DNA of 64,000 nt from Glyphotaelius pellucidus (GCA_936435175.1 OW386547.1:36778945-36842944); one strand, 5' to 3'; positions 19,470 through 31,024 are shown, counted from the stretch's first letter. A program made the numbers and translations. Notes: a model not told the origin generated them from the sequence alone.

Positions 19470-20570
19470 TCCATCGTCCAGTTAATTAGTCAGACATCCC
19501 CGAAAATTCCAAATTTGAATTCAGTATGCAGTTATATTACATTCGTTTTCTCCGCCTTTTTTTTGCCAAATTTGAATTCAGTATGCAGTTATATTACATT
19601 CGTTTTCTCCGCCTTTTTCACACGAGCTCTGCTCAAAAAAAGGTGTAATACTTATTAATTAATGTATTTTTAAAAGAAAAACTTTATTTAATTTATAAAA
19701 AAACATGTAAACTCTGTACCATTATATTCAATAAAAAAAATATTCTTCCCTCAATCTGGTTCAATACTCAGATTATTCATAAACACCACCATATTAATTA
19801 TAATGCAGAAAAACTTGTAGTGAATTTAACTAAATATTGATGTTTTTGAGGTCACTAGAGGATATTTCACAACGTCGTACTAATGTACCGGACCTTTAAG
19901 GCGGCGTTTCCCGGCTGAAAAAGAAGAAGATGGAGAGATATGTAATTACGAATGTTGGACAGAGCGCGCTAATATTTTAAGTGATAAAATTGCAGCGAAA
20001 ATTGCGAAAAACCTTAATAAAACATGACTCGTTTAAAATAAGGCAAAAATCTCATGGAACCTATCTTAAGTATCATTTAAAGAAATGTTGTGAATTTTTT
20101 CACAAATACAACTTGTAAAATAATAGAAATAGACTTTTAAATAATTTTCGGAGCATACTTTGCGATTTTTTTCTATCGAGAGAATTTCATATACCTAATT
20201 AGCGTTTCGGCGTGGAACGTATCTAGATATTATCTTCAAAAATAATATATATTTTTTTAAGAGCTTAAAAACGGAGATATGTAAGAAATCGGTCGAAATT
20301 CGGATAGCGGCGGCTTAAGCCTCCCGGTCTTATTTTATAGCATATTTAATATATAACAGATACATGAAAATAATATTTGATTTATGGCGAGCATTCGAAT
20401 ATTGCTTTCCCCTTTATCTCAAAACTTAGTATTTGGAGATGTCCGACTAATCAACTGGGCGGTCGATTTATACAATAATCAGCCTGACAAAACAAGACAA
20501 TTAAAAAATCTAAACAAATTTAATACCGTGACTAAACAATGGATCATAACAGAGTTTGTGAAATAATTAG
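19470..20570 (+). repeat. repeat D copy 1, with a 52-bp tandem duplication
   Basis: Words shared with 56590-57065: AGTCAGA.ATC.CCGAAAA, CAATACTCAGATTA.T.ATAA, TTGATTTATGxxxAGCATTCG and TTTGGAGATGTC.GA. Also shared with 58660-58815: ACATTCGTTTTCTCCGCCTTT and the GGTGTAATACTTATTAATTA block. Inside, 19510-19561 and 19565-19616 are nearly identical (AAATTTGAATTCAGTATGCA...CTCCGCC), a direct duplication. No protein is evident, including in a 60-codon frame at 20384. Confidence 0.5.
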
Positions 20571-20875
20571 TCAACTCACCCAAATCTAAATTAAAAGTTC
20601 TCTAATCCCATTATTGATACAAATACCAAGCTGGTTTAATTCTGTCTAATAGTTTTGCTTCCAACTATCGGAATTAAGCTTGTCAACATTTTTTACACAT
20701 TAATTGTTAAAATAAAATTTTCATAAACTGGCCTGTCTCGACATAAGACATTTTCAGTAAGACGAGCACCGTAAAAATATGAGAAACTTTACTTATTTAG
20801 GTGTACCTAATAAAAAATAAAAATCTTCACTTTTCCTACAACTATTAATCCTTATCCAACAGCTGCATGTTGGGT
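20571..20875. other. no gene seen
   Basis: AT-rich; no supported feature. Confidence 0.3.
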
Positions 20876-21367
20876 AAAGCCTCGATTACATCGAGCGAGT
20901 TTACAAGCTACTAGCGGGCGAATTCACTATCTGCTAGTAAACTCGCTCAGTGTAATCGTATTACTAGCTAACTAGCAGATTGTGAACAATCTACGAAAAA
21001 AATTGAAAGGGGGTCCACTTTGATCGCTACTCGCTAGCGTGTACGGCGGATGGCAAGATGGCGGCCCGCGAACAGCTGATTTCGTAACTGTCAAACTACT
21101 GGATCACTGTCAATCGGCTTGATCTGGATTATTCGTTATACAATCTGTTAAGTAGCCGGCAAATAGCTAATAGCGATGAGCTAGCTGCGAATATCTCAGT
21201 TTTCTAAAACATGTCGACAGAGTTAGTTCGCGCGGGAGTCGTTATTTTAGCTCAGTTTTTCGCTAGCTGGTTCGCTATTGAGCGAGTGGAACGTTTTATG
21301 TGCCTGCTTTTAAATTTGCTGTGTTCGACTAGTAGCTTGTAAACTCGCTCAATGTAATCGAGGCTTT
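20876..21367. mobile_element. MITE-like element with 39-bp terminal inverted repeats
   Basis: Positions 20876-20914 and 21329-21367 are reverse complements with a single mismatch, beginning AAAGCCTCGATTACA and continuing GAGCGAGTTTACAAGCTACT. A second inverted copy of the GAGCGAGTTTAC word lies at 20935-20950 (AGTAAACTCGCTCAG), so the left end can itself fold. Inside, GCTAGC/CTAGCTA words recur. No transposase; no clear target duplication. Confidence 0.65.
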
Positions 21368-22026
21368 TCGGCGATGCGGACGTTAGAATATGGCAGCACT
21401 GCGTGTAGCTATGATTTTCCCCTTCAAAACAAGTGATGATCATCATATGAACGCTAGAAATATTTCGATTCTCATGCCTTCAAAATTTAAAATCGAGCGT
21501 CTTATTTGCACGAGGCAAGTAAGTATTTATTTTGTGCATAATTTTATAAGAATGAAAAAAGATAGATCACACAAAACGTCAAAAATAGTCTTAGCAATAA
21601 AGGGGTATTTAAAAAAATTGTTTCTTATAATAATTACTTCATAGATAAGTCATGAAAAAAACACATTTTTTTAGTAGTTTACTCTTATATTTTTTGTTGT
21701 GTAAATAAAATTTTTATTGTAATTCCAATACATACAAAAGGTAGTACAAGTTTCAATTTATTCGTAGCATATTTTTTGATGTAATGTAAACCGATTCGTA
21801 GTAAAGATAATCTTAATAGGATTTCTCCTATAGCTTCATCTTCAGTGCGGCCTTTGCGAGAGGGAATCGCTGCGAAATAGTTAGTAATTTTGAGTATCTA
21901 GCGTAACTTTATTATTTTAGTATATTTTTGGGACAATACACATAATCATTATTTGAAAAAAAAAATGTAAAAAAAAATATATTGCGCGATTCAACCTTTT
22001 ACAGTCGTTTTTAATTCTTACAGCAA
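21368..22026. other. no gene seen
   Basis: A short frame at 21390-21644 overlaps the MITE end and lacks protein-like composition. Otherwise AT-rich DNA. Confidence 0.3.
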
Positions 22027-22210
22027 TCTATATAAATAAAAAATTAGGTTCCGTTTGTTTGCGTTCGCAAATCTTGGAAAGTAATTGGTAGATTGACTCA
22101 ATTTTTTTACAGAACTTTGCATTTTAGCAGAAGAGTGTTTCTATTTATAATGGTAAGCTCTGGCGTTATGAGGTTTGTATATATCGGTCTGTATATCGAA
22201 AATCGCCTTG
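22027..22210 (+). mobile_element. Helitron-like 5' fragment
   Basis: Begins TCTATATAAATAAAAAATTA after an A, then GTTTGTTTGCGTTCGC. It contains GTAAGCTCTGGCGTTATGA, which also occurs inside the Helitron-like element at 29721-30425. No matching CTAG end was found nearby, so this is a fragment. Confidence 0.4.
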
Positions 22211-22595
22211 GTGCTGAAAAAATTAAAAGTTGTTAAAGTAAACCCTGAATACATCACAAAACTAAACTTCATTTGACACATTAATATCCATTAAACACAG
22301 AAAACGAAAAATTTTGCCGGATACATTCGGATAAATTTTTAAAAGTCTCGATGAATTCTAAACTAAGAAAAAAAACGTTTTGAAAAATCGTTTCAATATT
22401 TGTTGTCACACTAAAACACAAGTTAAATAGTTACGATAATCACCTGATTTCCTAGATTCCATCATAAAGATTCAGAAAAACGAAAGCTAAGTTAAAAAAC
22501 AGTAGTTATAGTTGAATTATCACGATGCCGTGCACACGTCGACCCGCGTAGAGATCCAAACTCGAAAGACATAAATTACTCGTTCGCGTTTCGAG

Positions 22596-22621
22596 GTAGT
22601 GAGTATACAAATACTCACTAC
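22596..22621. repeat. short perfect hairpin
   Basis: GTAGTGAGTAT, loop ACAA, ATACTCACTAC: 11-bp stem with a 4-nt loop, followed by GCGTCGC. It could be a small transposon end. No tandem context. Confidence 0.4.
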
Positions 22622-22884
22622 GCGTCGCAAGCAGCTAAAATATTTGTTTTTTTTTTTTAAATTCTAAAATGATTAGACATTTAGGTACCCAATTAACATA
22701 AAATGAAATTCAGAAAGAAACCTTGGGTTTTATAATAAAGTTACGCTAGATACCTCAAATTTAACTGTGGCGCCTGCCAAGTTGCGTTGAATTATTCCCT
22801 AGGAGGGAATCCGCCCTGTGAGCTCGCAATTTTGATCCCAGACTATTTTAAGGGAAAAACAGGCATATGCAATGTGTGCAAGGA

Positions 22885-23004
22885 CGCGGAGGAGGAGTTG
22901 AGAACATTTTTGCGGCAGAGTTCTACGACAAGGGAATCAAGGACCTGGTGTCACAGCTTACTAAGCGCTTTGATCGTAACGGGGACTATGTCAAAAAATG
23001 GTGA
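22885..23004 (+). pseudogene. mariner-type transposase C-terminal relic
   Basis: One frame reads ENIFAAEFYDKGIKDLVSQL and continues TKRFDRNGDYVKKW to a TGA at 23002-23004. The FYxxGIxxLVxR...RxGDYVxK pattern is the standard end of mariner-family transposases. The upstream part (for example CELAILIPDYFKGK at about 22815) is in another frame, so at least one frameshift is present. The DDD catalytic core is not visible. This is a dead fragment. Confidence 0.45.
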
Positions 23005-24389
23005 GGATGTGTACCTAAAATGCTTTTTTTTAAATAAAATTTTCCTGATTTTTAAAAATAATAAATGTCTTTAATTCTTGGACAACTCTCTGTAACCTGA
23101 ATTGGCCTATATAAAATTTCTTTGTTGATATCGAAGAATATAATTACCTTTGTCATAAAGGCTGACATAATTACACAGGTAATAACGTGAAAGATTAACA
23201 TCAATGGCAATTAACCATCTAATTTGTAGGTATTATTAACCTCAATCATTTAAATGTAGTATTTACTTAGAGTAACAGGGAATGTTGTTGTTTAAACAAT
23301 TTATTGGTAAATTGCACATTATCAATAATCTTGAACGGGAAAACCGGCTGAACGGTTATAATTGTTAGTGATTTCAATAGATGGGCCCACCGCCGCTGTG
23401 AACACATTTAAAAAAAAACAGCAGGTAGATATATCCACCAATTCGTACACATCTTCACATAAATAAGTAATAATAAATTCCCGTAAAAAGAATAATTACT
23501 CATTTTCATACAAAAAACAAAAAAAATTATTTCAATCTTACAAATTCGTGTTATATGTTGCCAGATACCCCTTTAGTTGCTGCATAATTACACAGCAGGT
23601 AAACGCAATTGATTTAACCTTTCTACCTGTAATTTCCCTGAGAACATAGCTATCGGTCGTGAAGTCAAGAACCCCCGTTAAGTGTGCCCGCTTATCACTC
23701 AACTTTACTTATTTATTTTGGAAGATACCTATTACAAACCCCAAAAGTGATTATGTAACCATGATGCTAAGGTATTCAACTTATTTTTTTCATATTAAAG
23801 TTTTTAAATAATTAGTTGTATTATGAGTAAAAGTGTATATCAATTAAATACAAAAATGCAATCCTGATTTCTAAAAAATTCAGATTCATTTAGATCTAGA
23901 GATATACTTTTACATTATATATAACATTTTATATAACAGTTACTATTGTAATTTACGAATCACTTGAATCACTTTTGCCAATTTTTTTTGCACTTTTTAA
24001 GTAATTAACCCCACAAGCCTCTGGTGTATTTCAAATAAATGGACTATTTCTGAATGTATCCGAAAACAAAAAACTGTTATTAAAAATAACAAATACGCGC
24101 TACTTCAAATGACCAAATCCTGTTCCATTTCATTGTATTACGTAAATAAAAACACAGATAACAACCACCACTCTGTAAATTGCCATCTCAACACAGGCGT
24201 TTCACACCTAGTGAGATGGGAATACGTCATTATTATAACGAAAGGTATTATTAAAATAATGAAATCAATAAAATAAATAAACTGTCGGGAGATGCGCAGT
24301 GCGGAGAGGCGACTATCACATTTGGCTGGATGCTATAGTACATTTTTTTTTCACAAGAAATTTATTTTCATAAAAATATACATGTATTT
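23005..24389. other. no gene seen
   Basis: AT-rich, without long frames. A short inverted pair CCATCTCA...TGAGATGG lies at 24181-24220. Nothing else supported. Confidence 0.3.
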
Positions 24390-24735
24390 TTTTTCATTAG
24401 CTCCACACAGGGAGGTCTTGGGAAAAATATTTCCCATCAAGGCCTACGTCATCTTTGGGGATGCCGTGTGGAGGGACTTTTTAGGAAAGGAAGGAGAGGA
24501 AGTTCTGGGAAGGAAAAGGGTATTAAGGGTGAGTAGGAAGTCAGTGTGTCCAGGAATGACGGACGTATGAATCCATCCCTCCCACTGCGGTGCAAGGCGA
24601 TGTTCCGAGAGAGTGCGGCCGGAGAAGTCAAAGAGACTCCATCAACCATTCTCTCCCGATTCGGCCTGCTATGCAGTGGGCAGTGGGCAGACGCCGCCAA
24701 GACCTGGATAAACCTAACCCCATGAACCAAATATA
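24390..24735 (-). repeat. SINE-B copy 3 (minus), near full length
   Basis: Begins (plus-strand view) with CCACACAGGGAGGTC and TTTCCCATCAAGGCC, and ends at GGTTCATGGGGTTAGG (minus). It is one of the best-preserved copies and shows the uninterrupted GGGACTTTTTAGGAAAGG junction used to define the insert at 4041-4271. Confidence 0.7.
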
Positions 24736-25798
24736 AGTTAAATAAGTTTTTAATGAGATTTTTATTCCTGCTGTTGGTTTTTTTTGTTGTAATTTATAGT
24801 AAAAAAGATGATTTTAAAAAAATATCCTTTTTGAGACTAAATTTTAAGTAGTGTTTTGAATTTACTGAAGTTATTATTTAGGGATATTGTATTTTCTGGA
24901 AATTTATTTAATTTTGTTCCTAGGTATTGTTTTTACATTGGAATTATATGACGAATACTATTGTCTTCACTATTTCAATAATTATTATTTTCTCATCATT
25001 TGAACACGACAAACCGAACATTGGATGGGCAGCTTAATTTTTCTTTCAGATATTCAGATTATAATAAGAGAATCTTGATTCGTATTTTGTTGCAAGATCA
25101 AATAATCCGTACGTGATATTCATCGACATTCACATATAATTCACAACACAATATTATCTCTGGCTTGCCCAAAGATATTGAAATACAAAAGAGATATACT
25201 ATAATGTCCGCGCGACTCTCGGCGAAATACTACCTAATTAGAGTAGTAAAAGAATTTATTCATTTAATTGATTTTTTGAAAATGTGCAGTAGTATTGGTT
25301 AATTATTCGTTCATTTAGTTTATTCGTTAATTGGTTAACGATATCACCAGGAAGCACACCCAGTAAAAACTGCGGATAGCACATCTCTTATATTTCAATA
25401 TCTTAAGGCTTGCCATATATACAGCAGTAAAAAATATATTTAACCATGTTTATTACCTATACTTACTTTTTGACAAGGATCCATTATGTGGAAAACATCT
25501 CCTAAAATAAGTTCACTCATAATATATATTTTTGAATAAGTCGTATGTATTTTTATGATTGCTATCCAGAAATCGGGTTTAATAAACATAATAACAACAT
25601 TCGAATAATTTGTATGATGCTGTTTTTTTTTTAAATTACCTCAAAGACGATCTATTAAACTAACCTCACCTAACCTAACCTAATCTAAGCGATGCTCTCT
25701 TACGATAATTTTTATACACAGAGGTTACCTAGTACAATATGCTCCAGTGGTTTATTTACTACGAGTCACTCAACTCGGTGCACTTGTTAAGCGGCGTA
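24736..25798. other. no gene seen; short CCTAA run at 25660-25685
   Basis: AT-rich. CTAACCTCACCTAACCTAAC is a short run of telomere-like CCTAA units. With only about three exact units it is more likely part of the AACCTA-rich centre of a repeat E relative than a telomere remnant. Confidence 0.3.
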
Positions 25799-26974
25799 TC
25801 CTGCGCCACAATACACATGAACACTAGCTTGAACAGCACCCAAAATATTGAAAATTTGAACACTTCGTGTTCAAAAACCCTGTGTTCAAGCTTTACCACA
25901 GCCGACGGAAAACATTCATCTCCCGGGCGAAGGGGGAAGGCTGGCGGGGGGAAATGTGTTCATATTTTTACAAGAGCCGCGCGATGCGGTCATGTATGGA
26001 GAATCAAACCGAACAAGTTTTTGAGGTTATGCGCAATGAGCAAGCTTAATAATCACTAGTTTAAAATATTATTATACCTAAATACAATATAATAAATATA
26101 TTTGATAATAAAATTATAACATAATAACGAATATTAACAATATTAATATTAATATTATTTTTGAAGTGGGTGAAGCGGGAGCGGGAAGGCAGGCGGGGCC
26201 GGCGGGGGGGGGGGGAAATAAGTTCATATTTTTACAGGAGCCGTACGGAGCGGTTGGTACCGGAGATACCGGAGATACCGTTTGGGGTTATGTCAACCGC
26301 GCTAGCCTAATACCTAATTATGACTTTAAATTCCAAATAAATACTGTCGTAATGATGATTATATCTTTCGCGATCTCACTTGTAAATAAAGTCTATTAAT
26401 TTATAAATCGGTTTCAGAGACACGGAAGAAATGACCAATTAAAATAGGTATTCTATTCTTTCCCTGATAAATAAATACCTAATAAAAATCTAGTTAGGTA
26501 GGTTAGGTCTAAGTTGAAATCTGCGTGTTCTCCTTTATATTTCGTTTACAATATCATCGCTAAATTTCTTAACAGAACTCGACTTTTGACGTTTGAATTT
26601 CGAATGCGTAATTAATTACGCATTCGAAATTCAAATACTGACTTTAGGTCATAATAATTGATATTAGTCGGAAATCTTTCCTGGTAAATAAACATCTATT
26701 AAAATATCTCTGTTTTCTCCCTGATGTAGCATTTCTTCTTCATCGGAACATATTTTAACATTTATTTAAACGCTAAACGTCAAACGTCAAGTCAGTTGCG
26801 TACGCGTGGACGCGTGGACTCGTGGACAGGCCACTAGCAAAGTGTGTGACCGCGCGAACTTCACACCTGTTCACACCAATCTTTCAAACCATGTTTAAAA
26901 AAACGCAGGAGACGGAAAACAAAGAACGTTTATAGTGGGGTTCAAGCTAGTTTTCATGTGTATCTGGCGCAGGA
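25799..26974. mobile_element. inverted-repeat element, about 1.2 kb, non-autonomous
   Basis: The left end (25799-25836: TCCTGCGCCACAATACACAT, then GAACACTAGCTTGAAC) matches the reverse complement of the right end (26940-26974) over about 35 bases with few differences. The interior has two related GC-rich blocks (about 25920-26010 and 26166-26260, both with GGCGGGG-type runs and GTTCATATTTTTACA.GAGCC), two TTTCCCTGATAAATAAATA-like blocks at 26460 and 26690, and a perfect palindrome at 26592-26635. Two frames in the GC-rich blocks look like chance. Confidence 0.5.
26592..26635. repeat. perfect 44-bp palindrome without spacer
   Basis: The left half TTTGAATTTCGAATGCGTAA TT (22 nt) is followed directly by its exact reverse complement. 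The centre is at 26613/26614, AATTAATT. No spacer and no mismatch. Confidence 0.85.
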
Positions 26975-27211
26975 GTTCTGCCTTTATAGATGTTTTGAAC
27001 GGCGCTAATTTGACGATTATTAATAGTACTGATTCTCAATCAGAGACGTTTCAATCAAATAATGATGATTATGATGAATGATGAAAAAATGAAAGTGACA
27101 TTTGGAGTACTCTGACGTTAAACGACGGAATCACCAGACATCCGGTAAAGATTCTTTTTATGTTTCCTTTTTCAGAACAGATATTCTATTGGTTTTGACT
27201 GTTTATACAAA

Positions 27212-27606
27212 CTAGTGTTCGCCCAATGGTCGAAATTCGACCATAATTGTAATGTTTTTTTATGTATTTTTTATTCAAAATTTGATTTAATATTATATTG
27301 AGTGAGCGGTATTTTTATGGTTATGTTTGACAGTTGACATTCAGTAAGACCATAGACAAATTGACCATAGACTTTAACAATAAGCAATAGAGTAAAGATG
27401 CGTGTGTGTGTGTCAGATACATTGTAGTGTGTGTAATGTTTTTTTAATTGATTTAATGTATTTTTATGCATAATTTTATAAAAATATTAGCATTCTGCAC
27501 TCCTCCTCTATTTAAACTATAAGTGTGCGAAATTTCATACTCCTCCGTCCGCGCAATTTTCGTAAAAAGGGGTACAAAGTTTTGGCTTCACGTATTAATA
27601 TATTGA
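27212..27606 (-). mobile_element. Helitron-like element (minus), complete ends
   Basis: On the minus strand it starts TCAATATATTAATACGTGAA after an A and ends with a perfect 19-nt palindrome (plus 27226-27244, ATGGTCGAAATTCGACCAT), about ten bases, and CTAG followed by T. The 5'-TC, 3' hairpin and CTAG end, with insertion between A and T, are the Helitron rules. At 395 bp it is non-autonomous. The first part contains GTACCCCTTTTTACGAAAAT and GCGCGGACGGAGGAG. Confidence 0.75.
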
Positions 27607-27974
27607 TGATGATGATGATTACAACGGCAATTGTACAAATTTAAATTAAAATAACTCATTGTTAACCAGAACCACGCTTCCATTTATTATTATATATCTG
27701 AATATATAGTAGTTTATAAACAAAATCAATAAACATAAAAAGGTAAAGTCAATTTAAGATTCGATCGAAGATTATTTAATCTATAAATCTCCAAAACATG
27801 TTAAATACAGTTCTGCTAACGTAACAATGTTTTGTTTATCGATTTCCGCATTCGAATTAGTAATTTATATCGCAAAATATCTTGTAATTAATTTCAGCAC
27901 TAAAAGGTAATTAGCGAACATAAATTAAAAATTATTGGAACCAAAAAATCGTAAGTAGAAAAAGCAAAAATAAT
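27607..27974. other. no gene seen
   Basis: A short GAT microsatellite at 27604-27620 abuts the Helitron-like end. The rest is AT-rich. Confidence 0.3.
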
Positions 27975-28520
27975 GTATTTGTGTTAGGGTGTTGACTTGA
28001 GATGTTAGAATAGGTGATTTGAGATGTTAGGGTAGATGATTTAAGACGTTAGAGTAGGTGATTCGAGATGTTAGGATTTGAGATGATAGGGTAGATGATT
28101 TGAGATGTTAGGATAGATGATTTGAGATGTTAGGGTAGATGATTTGAGCCGTTAGAGAAGGTGATTCGAGAAGTTAGGGTAGATGATTTGAGACGTTAGA
28201 GTAGGTGATTCGAGATGTTAGGGTAGATGATTTGAGATGTAAGGGTAGGTGATTTGAGATATTAGTGTAGGTGATTTGAGATGATAAGGTAGATGATTTG
28301 AGATGTAAGGGTAGATGATTTGAGATGTTAGGGTAGATGATTTGAGATGTTAGGGTAGATGATTTGAGCCGTTAGGGTAGGTGATTCGAGAAGTTGGGGT
28401 AGATGATTTGAGACGTTAGAGTAGGTGATTCGAGATGTAAGGGTAGGTGATTTAAGATGTTAGGGTAGGTGATTTGAGATGTTAGGTAGATGATTTGAGA
28501 TGTTAGGTTAGGTGATTTTT
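27975..28520. repeat. 22-bp minisatellite, about 24 diverged units
   Basis: Units of GATTTGAGATGTTAGGGTAGAT and variants (GGTGATT, GACGTTAGAG, GCCGTTAGAG) run head to tail. Longer-period similarity (GAGCCGTTAGxG..GGTGATTCGAGAAGTT at 28145 and 28365) suggests block duplication. Some units contain TTAGGG/TTAGGT words, but the period is 22, not 5 or 6. Confidence 0.8.
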
Positions 28521-28834
28521 GGATTAATAGTTTAAATTGATTTACAACTTGAATTGATTGAATTCCATTTACAAGTTAAATCATAAGATTTAGCAATAAG
28601 ATAAGATTGGCATATGCAAAGTAATTTTGTATAAGCCAATGATTTGATTTGATTCATGGATTGCGCAACACTTTAGTACGAAAGGTCGTTAACTCCACAT
28701 TAGAGTTTCTGACCTCACTTTCAGTGCCTTTGATCTTCCGGGATGGCAAAGACCCTGAATCTGGGTTAAGCCTGGGTTTTGATCTTAAATACACCAAGTT
28801 ATAGAAGTGACGAAGCATAAAAGATAGCAAATCT

Positions 28835-29060
28835 TTGCTCAGCCATGTGGTAGATACTCTCAGTATCTTCCAGGTGAAAGACTATGTACCATACAGAATC
28901 GAAACTTTGCTTGGATTGCTCGAGTTACAGATCAGAATAGCCCGGTACTTTCTAACAATAACTTCCCCATTTCTTTCCCTTCAGCCTCACATCATTCTGG
29001 GGATGCCTTTATCCCGCTAGCTTGGAACATGGGCTCCTGTGCGGAATTTATAAAAAAATA
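28835..29060 (+). repeat. SINE-A fragment (plus), head missing
   Basis: Matches the body of SINE-A: GGTAGATACTCTCAGTATCT, CATACAGAATCGAAAC, then CTTCCCCATTTCTTTCCCTT, CAGCCTCACATCATTCTGGGGAT, GGGCTCCTGTGCGG and an AAAATAAAATAAA tail. From 28521 to 28834 I see a LINE-tail-like stretch (GATTTGATTTGATTC) and nothing else. Confidence 0.6.
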
Positions 29061-29169
29061 AAATAAACATATGAATGATACGAGATCTTCGAATCACCCT
29101 CCATTAATAGGAGTAGAGCAAATACAGCAGCCCCATATGACGCAGTTGTTGTGACAACCCAAGTGGAAT

Positions 29170-29300
29170 TTCAACAGTCCTTTGATTGAAAACTCATTAA
29201 AAGTAATGAAAAAAAGAGCGCCCAAGCCAACCCTACGTAACCTATTTAATTTGTTATTTTTTCATCACTTTTAATGACTTTTCAAAGCCACTTTGTTTAG
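29170..29300. repeat. repeat E foldback
   Basis: CTTTGATTGAAAACTCATTAAAAGTAATGAAAAAA pairs with TTTTTTCATCACTTTTAATGACTTTTCAAAG around a centre with CCTACGTAACCTATTTAA. Same layout as 3719-3905. Confidence 0.6.
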
Positions 29301-29720
29301 TTGTCCAGTCACCGTTGTTCATAGGAGAGTCGATCACAATGATTTCCTGTTTTCGATGCTCGTTTGTGATCTTAACTAATTAACATAACTAAAAATGTAA
29401 ATATGTTCAATGATTTGCATTTTTTACGAGTAGGCAGTAATCTGTGCTAATTTCTGAGAACAGCCGATGACAAATTTTTATTTGTCGGTGATAAGAGAAG
29501 TCCCTGAATTAGAATCTAGAAACACAAATTATTTCATAGTTCGTGGCATTTGCAGACAAGTAATCAGCCAATATGAATTTCCAATATGAGTCCTCAATTA
29601 AGTATCCTCCACCATTCAAAGAAGAAAATCTGAGATAAAATAATGTAGGCAATGCTAGGCACCTGTTGACAAACTACTATAGGAGCTTAACAGGTTTTGA
29701 TTTAAAGAAAAACGACATTA
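29301..29720. other. no gene seen
   Basis: AT-rich. Nothing supported. Confidence 0.3.
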
Positions 29721-30425
29721 TCCATACTTAATATTATAAATGCGAAACTGCTCGAGTTTGTTTGTTACGCTTTCATGCATAAAACAATAAAACGATTTTA
29801 AAAATTCTTTCACCAACAAAAAGCTAAATTATATACGAGGACCATAGGCTGAATATAATAGTAAGCTCTGGCGTTATGAAATTATAAATATTAAAAAGTG
29901 AGTTATTCCTAACGTCAGAAAACAAATCGTTGCCATGGATGTTGATATATTTGTGGGCTCTATGCCGGTAGGTACTCAGCCCCCGACCTACTGATGGGCT
30001 GCTGCTCCAGAAAATTCAAATATTTGAATACGTTTTGTTTTTTTTGACAAGCTTATGTTTTGGAATAAATGTCAGATGAGAGTTCCTACATTAAAAATAT
30101 AATTCGTAACGATTATAAAGACTGTATAATAAAGAGTGTTATTTTTAATTATATTTACAAACTTCCACATATTTAAATAAAAATAAATCTCCGAAATGTT
30201 TGTAAGCGCATAAATTCCGAACGACTGCACCAAATTGGAAAATTCTTTTTTCTTTGAGCTCTAGCATTATGAAATTTAGGTGGCACGCGAGCTGTTTGAA
30301 AACTGAATGTACCGGGAATGAATGTATGGAATGCGGAAGGGGTTCGGGGGAGGGGGGATAATTGATAAGTGCAAACGCTAGAGTAATTTCCCCTAATACC
30401 GAGCGAAGCCGCGGGGAAAAGCTAG
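29721..30425 (+). mobile_element. Helitron-like element (plus), complete ends
   Basis: Starts TCCATACTTAATATTATAAA after an A and ends GAGCGAAGCCGCGGGGAAAA then GCTAG followed by T. TxxTAxxAATATTATAAATGCGAAA and GCGAAGCCGCGGG...GCTAGT are hallmark Helitron ends in insects. It is 705 bp long with no Rep/helicase coding. A minus frame at 30145-30552 runs through it but is not protein-like. Confidence 0.75.
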
Positions 30426-31020
30426 TTCTTTTTTTAAATTGAAAAAAGTTGGATAATTTTAGCGTCTGTAAGAAGATCAACGCCCTCATGAAATATCCAG
30501 TAGGTAGTGTAGACACCAGCAGAAGTAGCACTTGTACCCTCTTCTCCGTCAACTCAAACCATCAGCTTAATGATTAGTGAGTCAGTGAAAAGCGGACAGG
30601 TACCTGATGGACAGGTTGGTACCAAGCGCAGAAATCACCGCTTCTGCCCACAGGTTTCAAGGGGAACCCTTTACTACTAAAAAAAGACGTAGGTAAATAA
30701 TACAAATATCACAGTAATACACGTGTCATTTTATACACATATTTATATAAGTGTTACGGTACGAGGGGGCACGAAAATACTAACAACCTTACTAATAAAA
30801 AAAAAGGTTTCCACCGATATTTTAGTCACACATCGAATAATGATTGTAGAAGCTTAGATTTGATTTGATACTTATAAAAAAATATCTCTAACATTGCTCC
30901 GAACGAGCTGGTAACGTTACATTCTGGCAGACTGACACTTGAAATTCCCATCTTGAAATAGTGAGGTAATTTCGGACCTGTTACTTTTTATTTGACTGTT
31001 ACCGCGGGAATTTAATACCA
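30426..31020. other. no gene seen
   Basis: AT-rich with a few GC-richer patches; no support for a gene. Confidence 0.3.
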
Positions 31021-31024
31021 TATA

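Noticed and set aside
25655..25690. Interstitial telomere (CCTAA/TTAGG) remnant
   Set aside because: Only about three exact units. Similar AACCTAACC words occur at 3800 and 26500 and as centres of repeat E foldbacks.
27975..28520. Telomere-type repeat
   Set aside because: TTAGGG words occur but the period is 22 bp and units are diverged.
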